A DNA stretch of 64,000 nucleotides. Origin: Malaya genurostris (Eukaryota; Arthropoda; Insecta; Diptera; Culicidae). Each line of letters starts with the position of its first letter. The first letter of the stretch is position 1. Shown here piece by piece: positions 22,264 through 32,359 of the stretch. Both the position numbers and the translations under genes were made by a program. Location: assembly GCF_030247185.1 (NCBI RefSeq), contig NC_080571.1, positions 8,305,001-8,369,000 of the forward strand, read 5' to 3'. A model generated the notes under the pieces. That model was not told the origin of the DNA. It did not search any database and saw nothing but the letters and a program-made list of their open reading frames with translations.

Positions 22264-23565
22264 AAGACTGTCCCAGAAAGTATGGACGCACTTTGATTTC
22301 GCTGTAAATAATTCACAAGTGTTAGATATTGAAATTTTATTCGATATACTGATAATATTAGACTACAACAACAGAATATTATTTTCAACATTTGCTACTT
22401 AGCCACTGTAGACTAGCTGGCGCACATTCTTGCGAACGTTCCTCATTAAATTCCGTACAGACTTCTTGGCGACAAGTTTTGACACTGTTTTCCAATCTTT
22501 TTCGAACTGTTGAATGGTTTCGGCTGCCGAGATATGTTTCCTAAGATGTGCCTTCGTTAATGTCCAAAATTCCTCAATTGGTCGAAGTTGTGGACAATTT
22601 GGTGGATTCATGTCTTTTGGGACGAAAGTGACATTTTTGGTAGTATAGAATTCTACCGTTGATTTCGAGTAGTGGCAAGAAGCAAGATCTGGCCAGAAGA
22701 CAACAGGATCCTTGTGGCTTCGAATCATGGGTTGAAGTCATTTTTGTAAACATTCCTTGATGTATATTTCACTGTTCATTAAAGCAGTGGTGATGAAGGG
22801 TTTCGAAATCTTACCGCAGCTACAAATTGCTTGCCAGACCAAATATTTCTTACCAAATTTTTCGACTTCAATCGATGTCTCGGACTGGTTTAACACTTGC
22901 CCTTCTCGCACCGTATAATATTGTGGTCCCGGCAAGGATTTGTAATCGAGTTTCACGTAGGTTTCGTCGTCCATGATTATGCAGTTCAAATTTCCAGCAA
23001 GAATCGTATTGTACAGCTTTCGAACCCTCGGCCTGATCGATGCTTCTTGTTTCGGACTACGTTTTGGTTGTTTCTGCTTCTTATAGGTTCGAAGATTCAA
23101 ACGTTCTTTAGCACGAAGAACATTTGGCTTCTAAGTGCCCACTTTTTTGGCCACATCCTGAACTGAAACCTCCTTCTTTTGCTCGAACGCCTTCAGTATA
23201 CGTTTATCCAACTGAGGGTTAGCAGGACGTTTTTTTCGACCCGTTTTCGGTTTATCCTCAAAGGTGTTATCCTCACCGAACATCCTGATTGCATTTTGCA
23301 AGGCTTTTTCACTTACTCCTTCCATTTTTTCTATCTTTCTCAGTGACAGTCCGCGTTCTGTGCACCATTTGTACACTATTTTTCGACGTTGTACTGCTGA
23401 AAGTCCACGCATTTCGAAACAAACTAATGAAAACGAATAAACAACTGCACAAGTGGTTAGATAAGAGTGTAAACAACAGGACGCAGTCATAAAAATTGAC
23501 AGATTCTGAACCATTTCGAAATGGCAGCGGTTTTTGGTTGCGTCCATACTTTCTGGGATAGTCTT
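22264..23565 (-). mobile_element. ITmD37E-type transposon, full length
   Basis: A 1302 bp element with inverted repeats beginning AAGACTGTCCCAGAAAGT (left) and its complement on the right with one difference (ACTATCCC). TA duplications lie at 22262-22263 and 23566-23567. The internally deleted relative at 50970-51874 has the same ends. The transposase has two stops and no frameshift. Confidence 0.93.
22399..23412 (-). pseudogene. ITmD37E transposase with two nonsense codons
   Basis: The start near 23412 (MRGLSAVQRRKIVYK) is preferred over the upstream ATG at 23547, because the upstream part lies in the terminal region. Order: helix-turn-helix DNA-binding region (residues 1-100), first Asp in IIMDDETYVKLD, VWQAICSCGK, second Asp in FWPDLASCHY, then NPPNCPQLRPIEEFW with the third acidic residue Glu exactly 37 residues after the Asp, which defines D37E. 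The frame is continuous over the whole 338 codons except for a TAG at 23128-23130 and a TGA at 22738-22740; the second replaces the CGA seen in the 51 kb copy. All catalytic residues are intact. Confidence 0.92.
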
Positions 23566-23567
23566 TA

Positions 23568-24062
23568 TACACAGTCTGGCAATGATTGGTGCTGTGTGGA
23601 ATTTACCAAGAGAGAATCGTAAGTTGACAATTATCGCAGAAAATCGAATCGATGATACGACTTGATGGTTCTCATACTAGGTTGCAATATTTGAAATCCC
23701 TCGTGTGAAGCATTCACACACATTTTTATAGACACAACTTATACAAAGGTTATATGCACATAGTTAGAATAAGCGGCAATAGTAAAATGATTCTATCGCA
23801 ATTATCCACTGCCCATATAGAATCGGATCGCAAAACGAGAATAGGCGACCGTTGGTTGCTTCAGAGAGGATCCCCACAGCAGCGTGCTAGCCTTTGATGC
23901 TCAGACGGGTCATCGAGAGAAATTCGCTCTAGCACTGTTAAAAGAACCATACCGTTTTTTGTTGCTGAGATGATATCCGTCTCTCTTTGATGTCACTGAT
24001 TGAATCGGGTGAAGCAGCGTTCTTAGATACGATAAAAGCTATCCTTGTTTAAATGTATCAAT
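23568..24062. other. No gene recognised
   Basis: Sequence downstream of the next mariner relic. It may contain its decayed C-terminal half, but I cannot align it. Confidence 0.3.
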
Positions 24063-24575
24063 TTACCAATGCAACATTCGCCATCTATAGTTATAATCTT
24101 TTTTAAGGTAGCCGATGAAAAAAAATCCATAAGTGACATGAAATGTCATAACCATACTTACCCACATTTGCGTTTTCGGCCACTTTAGACGATCATTACC
24201 GACTGCAGTCTGCTCGACTCTCGATCGCTTTGGCTCCGGAGTGTAATAATGGGTCCAGGTTTCGTCCATTGTCACATATCGATACTAGAAAACCGAACCA
24301 ACTTCAAAAAGCGCTGGCAACAACACGACACGTTGTCGTTTTTGGACTACCGTGAGTAAACGCGGAACCCTCTGTGACGTCAGCTTACTCATAGACAAAT
24401 GTTTATGCGAAATAGTGTACCCAATACAGAGTATGATATCTTTAAGGTGTTGTTAGCTATCTCAAAATTTTGATTTGCGATTTTCAAAAACTATTTGGTG
24501 GTCGTTTCTCTCGGTCTCCAGTGTAATGACCTCATTTGGTCGGCCGAAGCGTTCTGCATCTTCAGTGTCAGTACA
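24063..24575 (-). pseudogene. Old mariner transposase relic
   Basis: The minus strand reads, with several stops and shifts, TEDAERFGRPNEVIT, then RVPRLLTVVQKRQR, then YVTMDETWTHYYTPEPK and a GFFFIGYLKK block. These are the mariner linker, WVP-RLLT-like block, first catalytic Asp (TMDETW) and the following strand. The second and third catalytic Asp regions are not found. It is far more decayed than the irritans copy at 3070 and belongs to another subfamily. No terminal repeats are visible. Confidence 0.75.
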
Positions 24576-27105
24576 GCACATTTAAACTCAGGTTGGAACT
24601 CATGAAAAATGATGCGGAAATTTTGTTGGTAACACTATCTATGTGTCAGTCCCGGGATTTATTGATACTTTTGAGATATGATGAATAAATTGCAAGATTT
24701 TACATTTGCTCATCTTACCACTACAACCAATCAATCATTGATTGTATTGATTTGTTCTGGCAGCCGCCTAGAATAAAGCCTTGTAGATCTTGTTAGTCAA
24801 TTGCTTACGTGATAGAAATTAGGTTATATGAGCCTACCAAAGTTTTCGTATAATTTAAGAAATACCGAATTACTCAAACTTACTTTTCAAACCAAGTTCT
24901 ATATTGAACGAAAATTGCGTGTTCGATCTGACCAAATGTTATTCATTATTCGAGATTCGAAATCATTAGATATTTAAGATAAATCCCATCGTTGAGCCTT
25001 CGAACAATTACCATTATAAAAATGTACTCTTCAATTGACTCAGAACTTCTACTTCGTTCGTGAAAAAGGTCGCATCTTGAACTAAATCAGTGCGCTTACC
25101 TCGGGACGCCATCGGAGTGGCAACAGTCTGGAAAATGAGAAATCTGACCTGATGCAAAAAAAAAGGATTCCGTTCGTCAGATACAACGAAGCAAATCTTG
25201 CGACAGCTATGGATTCGGATAGATGATGTTTGATAATTACTATGCTGTGCTCGCGAATGTTTGCGTTCATGTTCGTTCCTTGCACTGGCATTCCTGGCCG
25301 TGCGCTAGGGTGAGGAAGCTAGAAGGATCAGATCCGACATCCGACGCAACATCAGCTACAAGATGAACGGAGAAAACTTGGGCTGGAGAATGGGAGTTAG
25401 GAAGTGGTGGGCTCGGGGGTCATCCTATTCCCATCAGAACGCTTTAGTGGTGGTGGGTGGGGGTGAACGGAACGACGAAACAAACAGAGCAACGAATCGG
25501 GAAGGACATATGTTCCGTGATGCTGTTTTGCCCCGATGCAATGATGAGAATTGGATGTCCCATTGCAGCAACGTTGGCCGCTTGCGTCTGGTCCTGTAAA
25601 AAGTCAAAGCCACCACAAACCCCACCCTCGCCTCTTCGGACCCAGTTCCACGAGAACGTGATACGGGGATGGTTCCTTTTTTCGAAGGTTTGCCTCGGAT
25701 GACAGCTTTCGTTCATTCGCGCACAGTTTTAATTTGAAATTCTGTTAAATGTTTTCTTCTTTCACTTCTTCGACCGTCATCAGTTCGACCGCCCAGCCCA
25801 GCCGAGCTTTCAGTTGATGTTCTTCTCCTAGTTGACGAAGAGTTTTGCATTTTTATTGCAGAAAAAAATTGATGGGAATATTCCGGACTATGGATAGTGG
25901 TATGGCAAAAGGGGTAACGAAAGTTGAAAAAAATAAAAAAAAAACGAATATCAGCCTGCACCCTGATGACGTTGATGAGACCGGCTCCTGACAGCGAAGA
26001 ATCCAACTACGTCCAGGACGGTTACAAGGACATATGGAGCTTGTCATCAGTGAGATCTGAACGAAAAATAGAGAAAAACGCCTTCGTGTCATCCACATGC
26101 AAAACGTCGATGCGCTGGGAAAACGCCGGAAGAAAATGCAGAATTTGCTGGTTTTGGTACACACAGGGGCAGGGTGAATGCAGCGGGGACGGAGGGACGA
26201 AAAAATTCGCCATTTGAATATAGTTTCGCATTCGTTCTCGCGTGCGATGTTGTTTGTCTAGATCAAAAGTATTTGCTTTTTTCAGAAAACTCGCATTCGC
26301 TTCGTTGCCAATAGTAGGACAGTTCGGATGCCAGGATGTGCACATTTCCCATCATCGAGCATCCGAAGGAAGTTGGAGCAGGGTTGGGTTGGAGCAGGTT
26401 CGAGAGGATGCTTTCCAAACGTTCATTTAGCATGGAAAATGCATTTTGAATATGTATTCGTTCTGCTTGAATGGAAATGAAAACAAGCTTTTAGTTTTGC
26501 TCAGTAACCCAAAGAGTTCAACACCCACGCTTTTGGAAATGGGTTGATTGGGATCAAAGGGTTTGTCAGAGGGAACTCATCACCCGCAAAATAATTCATG
26601 TTTTAAATGGCGGTTGACCGAAAAGAAGTTTTTTTTTTGGTTGAACTAACTAACGTCGAGCCAGCTAATCTTCAATGCAGGAAATTAGTCCATAATTAAT
26701 TTATTCATGTGAAGCTTTGTTCCGTACACGAACTGTTAACCATTTCAAGGTATTTCCGAGATTAACCGTGCGAAGCGTTAAAAATACTAAGGTGAGCAGC
26801 TTCAAATTGAAAACTAAACCAAATTAGATTCATTCGAAATTCGAATCAGGGTCCGAATTTGATGTACCGAAAAATAAATCCGACAGGTGAGACATGATTG
26901 TTGGGAGTGGATTTAATTTCATCACTTTGCGGGATGTGCTTGCTATGTGGAATCGGATTATAATTTGATTGTGCGTCGTTGTGGTTCAGAGCATTCGAAC
27001 AAATTTTGTAAATTACTAAAAGCATCACCAGTATTTTTTTTATTTGAAGGCGTTCTAAAGCCGATTATGTACTATTCATTTAACATTTTTCAATTCATCG
27101 ATTAT
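24576..27105. other. No gene recognised
   Basis: About 2.5 kb with short open frames on both strands that mutually overlap (25.36-25.72 and 25.85-26.43 kb). None shows a domain I know. The part 25.7-25.86 kb, with GC-rich TCAGTT words, could be upstream or UTR sequence of a host gene, but I cannot support that. Confidence 0.3.
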
Positions 27106-27109
27106 GTAT

Positions 27110-27262
27110 ATTGACAATTCTAGTTCGCGTCGCTATAACAGCAGTATTGCACGATTTTCGAGCTATTTTTTTTCAGTGGTATTGCTTCTTAGAGGCAAAG
27201 CAAAGATATTTTACCCGATTTTATCACAATTCGTTGATTGAAAGTCGAGTAATCAGTAAAAT
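27110..27262. repeat. Partial copy of the 0.9 kb unit found in tandem at 61.5-63.4 kb
   Basis: Shares TCGC(G)TC(G/T)CTATAACAGC, TATTGCTT(C/A)T, ATCACAATTC and TTGAAAGTCGAGTAATC in the same order with 62000-62150 and 63020-63155. About 150 bp of the unit is kept. Confidence 0.7.
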
Positions 27263-27329
27263 ATGTTTTCTTCTCTACCAGGCGCGTACGCAGAAAGAAA
27301 TTCATATCATGTTTATATTCAAAATTCAA

Positions 27330-28877
27330 TTCATGCAAAATACAGAAGAACATTCAGGTCCACTTTTCAGATTCATGTTCGGGATTCAGACCCAGAATCC
27401 TGCTTCCCGGTTAAGAATTTAGGTTCAGATCTAAAATTTCTGTCAGGTATTCAGACCCAGAATCTAGGCTTGGGATCAGAACTTATATCCAAAATACACG
27501 AAAACCTATGTATTCCTGTCAGGAGTTTTGGTCTATAACCCAGGTCCAAAATGCAGCCCTAAAATTCGGATCCCGATTTTCGGTCAAGAAGCCAGGTCCA
27601 TGTTCTGAAACTAGGTCTAGAAATCAAGTCCAGAATTCAGGGGGATAGTTAAGGTCCAGGGTCTAGTTCAAAAATTCTGTCAGGAGTTGATCCGGGGTCA
27701 GAAGTCCAAGTCCAGGTTGAAAATTAAATTCCAGTGTCCAGATGCAGAATTAAGGTTCAGGTAAAAAATCTGTCAATAATTTTGGTCCAGAATCTGAGTT
27801 CAATTTCAGAATTCAGATCCAGACTAAGAATTCTGGTCCAGAATCGACGTCCCGCTTTTAGGTTAAGAATGCAGATTCTGCACTCAGATCATAAATTTAT
27901 GTTCAGTGGTTAGGTCAACACAGATAAAAATATTTTGTGAATTTACATTTATTTTCATGCACATATTTGGAGCAGGCATTTGAATGAAAAGTTACATTAC
28001 AAAACTAAGCGGTTTGTAAATATACAGTTTTGTTCAATGAAAAACTAAATGAATCTTAATGTAATTTTACATCAATCATGGTTTTAAATCAGATTTTCGT
28101 TTCAACTGATGTCTATTTCATAGTACTATCGGCTTACAGGTCGTGTAAGTTTCATCTTTTCTTTCTGTGAAGTTACTCAATTCAGGTCCAGATATTGGCT
28201 TAGAATCCAGGTACAGAATCCAAGTCTAGATTCAGAATCCAAACAAAGAATTCTGTATCCGTTTCAGAATACAGAATCAGGATCCAAAGTCAGCATACAG
28301 GTCCAGAACTCAGATCCAGAAACCAGGTTGGCCCTGAATCCAAGTCCTGAGTTATGTTCCTGATTCCAGCTTCATGTTCAGAATCCAAAATTAGGATTAA
28401 GTTCCAGGTTTACGATTCTGGTATATACCCAGTATCTCTGTCAAATTTTTTGAGTAAAAATCTTGTTTGGATTCCTGAATATAGTTCCAGAATCCCGCTC
28501 CAGATGTAGACGTAGACACAAAACCTTCATCGAGAGAGAGTTCAAGCCAAGAAATCAGGTTCAAGTCTAGAATCCAAATCCATGCTCAGTATTCAAGTGT
28601 AGATTTCTGCCTCAGACTCAGAAACTCTGTCAAAATTCTGGTTTAAACACCATGTCCAGATTAAGTATTCAGATTCAGAAACCTTATCGGATATCCAACT
28701 CCAGGGTTCTGGTTCAGAATCCTGGTCTAGGTTTTGAAGTTCTGTTAATAATTTAGGTTCATGTTCAGAATGGAGAAATCCTAGAGAACTCAGGTCCAGA
28801 ATCCAATTCAGGTTCACAGTTCAAGTGCAAAATAGGTTCAAGATTTAGTTTCGGAAACTCCAGATCCGTGTTCCGAA
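27330..28877. repeat. Degenerate CCAG/TTCAGAAT array
   Basis: Built from short words such as TTCAGGTCCAGAATCC, CAGATTCAGAATTC and AATTCTGTCAGG in varying order, with a loose period of about 12-25 bp. It resumes at 29158-29260, after the element at 28880-29155, and an outlying block lies at 48837-48960. It is interrupted at about 27914-28170 by a different AT-rich segment. Confidence 0.8.
27914..28170. mobile_element. Probable MITE insertion inside the array
   Basis: The array pattern stops at 27913 and resumes at about 28180. The inserted segment starts CACAGATAAAAATATTTTGT and ends CATCTTTTCTTTCTGTG, whose complement begins CACAGAAAGAAAAGATG, so the tips form a short imperfect inverted repeat. 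I could not fix a target duplication. Confidence 0.5.
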
Positions 28878-28879
28878 TA

Positions 28880-29155
28880 CAGTGAAGTCTTTTTTATGCG
28901 AGTTTACGTACCGCATAAAAACCGCATAATAAAAACCGCATAAAAAACCGCATAAAAAAACCGCATAAAAAACCGCATAACTCTGAAAATTCGCATAAAA
29001 AACCGCATAAAGAAAGACCTTAGCAAGTCATTTTTTATGCGAGTTTACGTACCGCATAAAAAAGCCTTAAAAAAAACGCATAACACTGAAAATTCGCATA
29101 AAAAAATCGCATAAAAAACCGCATAAAAAAGACCGCATAAAAAAAGACCTTAGTG
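28880..29155. mobile_element. 276 bp element made of GCATAAAAAACC words, TA flanked
   Basis: The ends are inverted copies (CAGTGAAGTCTTTTTTATGC against CACTAAGGTCTTTTTTTATG). TA dinucleotides lie at 28878-28879 and 29156-29157. The interior consists of many copies of ACCGCATAAAAA, with GAGTTTACGTACCGCATAA occurring twice (near 28900 and 29042). No coding capacity. Confidence 0.75.
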
Positions 29156-29157
29156 TA

Positions 29158-29260
29158 TAAGTTCAGAACACATATTCGGATGAAGAATCTCTTCTAAGAA
29201 TCCAGGTTCAGATTCAGTACTCTGGTTCAAAAATCTTGGATAGTTCAATATTCTAATTCA
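29158..29260. repeat. Continuation of the CCAG/TTCAGAAT array
   Basis: GAATCCAGGTTCAGATTCAG and similar words continue up to the target duplication of the next element. Confidence 0.7.
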
Positions 29261-29263
29261 GTG

Positions 29264-30124
29264 CACAGTGGGGTAAAAACGATCAAAAACGCGACTTTGC
29301 TCAATAATTTTATAAAAACGTAAGAAATTAGTATTTCTTATACAAATTTTCCTGTAGAATCGATTTATGATAGTTAGAAGATCCGCAAAATTCACTATCA
29401 TGTCCGTTTTGCTCCAATTCTTCTTTCTTTTGACTTTACTTTGAAAACTAACTGTGAAACCCAGGAAAAAATTCAATTCAACCAATCGGAAGGTATTCCT
29501 GACATGCTCATAAGTTAGATAAATGGATTGTTTTTAATTAGATTGACGGCAAACAACTGTATTCTGTTTTACCCCCAGCCATCTTCTTCCATGATCGGTG
29601 TAATCCTATTTTCAGGTCTTTCTTCGTAATAACAATCGATTTTCATCAACCGAAATCAGCCTGCTTTCGGTATGCTAGAGGAAGTTTAACCAGTAATTCG
29701 ACTTTTGATATAAATTGGGGTAAAACGGGTTAAACAGGCTAGTACTGTCATTCCCATTGTGTTTAATTGGATCACAGATGTTTTGCACGTATTATGAACC
29801 AATTGATAAATCGTATTGGATCTGCTTTTGGATTGTAGATCATATTTCACCTGAATATTATAACTAGAAAAGAAATGGGGTAAAACGGTGCAACTCGCTC
29901 TTCTGCAAGTTCTTCGGTTTCATGTTATATAGTTAAGCTTCAATACAATGCAGTATACAAAGGGAACTTGGGGTAAAATGAACATGATAGCGTTTCGTGC
30001 GGTCCTTCTAAATACATGGAATCGATTTTACTGACCATTTTACATCAAAAAAGTGCTTTATGGTCAGCTGTATCATACCTCCAAAAAAATCGTCGCGTTT
30101 TTGGTCCATTTTTCCCCCACTGTG
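29264..30124. mobile_element. 861 bp element with CACAGTG termini and 5 bp target duplication (Transib-like)
   Basis: Both ends begin CACAGTGGGG and continue as an inverted repeat of about 30 bp, including AAAAACG and CAAAAACGCGAC. The 5 bp CAGTG lies on both sides (29259-29263 and 30125-30129), and removing the element plus one CAGTG restores continuous array sequence. CAC tips and 5 bp duplications are the signature of Transib transposons, relatives of RAG1. GGGGTAAAA words recur inside (near 29716, 29877, 29968, and in reverse near 29570). No transposase is seen, so it would be non-autonomous. Confidence 0.7.
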
Positions 30125-30129
30125 CAGTG

Positions 30130-31059
30130 TTTAGAACAAGAATCCAGATCTAGATATGGCTTAGTTATTACTGGATGAGAGGATTTGGGATCTTAGAACC
30201 AGTCATTCACATCTTCATCACCAAAACTTATTTTTTGTCGTAATTTCCCCTGTGGAATGTCGTCGCTTGAAAGTCACAAATAAACTGTTTGATTTAAAAT
30301 GTTTTCGTTTTTGTCTTTCAAAACTAGAATGAGAAATGACTCGAAAAGTTACTTTTGAGCGAGCTCTTTAAAAAATCAAAGTGCTGTCCACATACGCCAG
30401 AAGGAAACACGCCTAATACAGAACTTTTCTCCATTACCCAACGAAAAGACGGTCTGAAATTATAACTGATAAATTGAAAATATTGAAATCCAAAAACTGG
30501 CGTCGTAAGCTTTCAGAGACAGTTATAAATCCGTCCGCAACCTTCTCCAACCCGGGGAAATCGTTCTGTCAACTGAACTACTGTGGATGTTATGATACAC
30601 AGCTTAGACCCGCTAGAACAATGGGTCATAGCTGACAGATGCAACGTGAAAACGTTCATGATGAAGAAGGAAGGGTTTGTATCCTATTTGTTCAAAAGTT
30701 AGAAAAATTCTTTCGCGAAAATTTATTTTATTGAACTCAAATAATTATCAAAAAAATCGGAACAAAAATAAAAATTTCCCGAACACTTTTTTCTCAAACC
30801 GCTGTATCTTGAGAACGGTAGCATATAGGAAAATTTGGATTAACAACATTTTTATTGCAAATTTAGCGTTCTTTCATAAAATTTTGTTGGAAAATATATG
30901 AAAAAACAATTTTCCTGATTTTCAAAAGTATACATTATTTTGAAAATATGTAACTTTTTAAAAAATATTTTTTTTCCATTAAAAAAACTGTACAGTATTG
31001 TATTACAACATATTTGAATTATAAATGTTGTTTTTAAAATAAAAAAATCCTGTTTTAAT
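30130..31059. other. No gene recognised
   Basis: A remnant of the array at 30130-30160 is followed by AT-rich DNA. No inverted ends or domains were recognised. Confidence 0.35.
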
Positions 31060-31395
31060 CCACCTAGTGGAGTAATGATGCCTTTCTCATATATAATACT
31101 ATGGTATTCTATTTTTGAAGTTTTTATACAATTTTGCCATCGTACTCTAAACGACGGCTTAAATTTTTGTTGAATCCTAAAAATATGCAGTAATTTTAAA
31201 TGATGGTGTACAATATGTAACACAACCGGAGTAATACGGATCCGGATGAAATTCAGGAACCACGAGCCCTCTCATTTGAATCCTAGTTTGTCAAAATCGG
31301 TTCAGCCATCTCAAAGAAAACCTAGTGAGATTATTGGACACATACATGAACACACACAGAGCCACTGGTCAACTCAATGAACTGAGTCCAATGGT
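31060..31395. repeat. Modular repeat family A, inverted relative to its neighbours
   Basis: Begins with TCCACCTAGTGGAGTAATGATG followed by CCTTTCTCATATATAATAC, then TCCGGATGAAATTCAGGAAC, TCAAAATCGGTTCAGCCATC, and ends at ACTCAATGAACTGAGTCC. The foldback mariner at 31399 is inserted in it. Confidence 0.55.
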
Positions 31396-31398
31396 ATA

Positions 31399-32341
31399 CC
31401 TTATGATGAAAAAAGAACCGCAATTTTCATTTTAAAATTCCCGCGCTTGTCCAATCGGTAAACTTTTATTCTCTCAACGTTGGCAACACTTTTATACACA
31501 TTCTGTCAAATTTTGACGCATATCGTACGATTAGTTTTTGTTTGGCGTGTATACAAAGAAGTTGAAAAATTTTAGTGTGGCAATTTTTATAATGGATTAA
31601 AATTTAGAACAACGGCTCGCCTTCGAAGCGCCATTCGGTCGATTGTTGTGCGGTTTCGACGTCGTATTCATAGATCCACACCTCATCATGATGATGCATT
31701 CGATGAATGTGGGGTCACTATCTGCGTTGGAAATCATCTCTTTGGCCACATCAACACGACGCTGTTTTTGAAAGAAATTCAACTTTTTTGGCACCAGCCG
31801 AGAAGCGACGCGTTTCAAACCCAAAACAGTTAAAATGTGTTCGGCTGATCCTTAAGAGATGCTCAACAACACAGCAATCTCTCTAATCGGTACAGAACGA
31901 TTTAGCAACATGATTTGCTTCACCGATTCAATGTTTTCTTCTGTAACAGTTGTTGTTGGGCGGCCAGGGATCTCATCATGATCTATGCTTGTACGACCAC
32001 CTTTGAAGCGTTTATACCACTCGTATGCCTGTGTTTTTCCTAGACACAATTCACCAAAGGCTTTTTCTAACATTTTCAACGTTTCGGAACACTTAAATCT
32101 ATTTGCAACACAAAATTTGATGCACGCACGTTCTAAATTTTCACCCATTATAAAAATCGCCACACGAAAATTTTTCAACTTCTTTGTATAGACACCAAAC
32201 AAAAACTAATCGTACGATATGCGTCAAAATTTGACAGAATGTGTATAAAAGTGTTGCCAACGTTGAGAGAATAAAAGTTTACCGATTGGACAAGCGCGGA
32301 AATTTAAAAATGAAAATTCCGGTTCTTTGTTGATCATAAGG
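31399..32341 (-). mobile_element. Foldback mariner derivative with ~211 bp terminal inverted repeats
   Basis: A 943 bp element flanked by TA (31397-31398 and 32342-32343). Left arm 31399-31610 and right arm 32131-32341 are inverted copies, about 95 percent alike by eye, from the tip CCTTATGAT to TTTAGAAC. The arms run past the transposase start codon region, so the left end is a copy of the 5' end in reverse. Between the arms lies only the N-terminal half of a mariner transposase; the C-terminal half and the original 3' end are gone. Confidence 0.85.
31610..32148 (-). pseudogene. mariner transposase, N-terminal half only
   Basis: The start at 32148 (MGENLERACIKFC) opens the first helix-turn-helix (KCSETLKMLEKAFGE...AYEWYKRFKGGR), followed by the IDHDEIPGRPTT linker and the second helix-turn-helix region (PIREIAVLLSIS). 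A TAA follows, then the same frame continues with GLKRVASRLVPKKLNFFQKQRRVDVAKEM. After a frameshift near 31745 the first catalytic Asp block reads DEVWIYEYDVETAQQS. The sequence ends at WRFEGEP, where the inverted left arm begins. The second and third catalytic Asp are absent. The wording of these blocks is typical of SETMAR-like mariner transposases. Confidence 0.85.
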
Positions 32342-32359
32342 TATGACACAACTTTTTCA

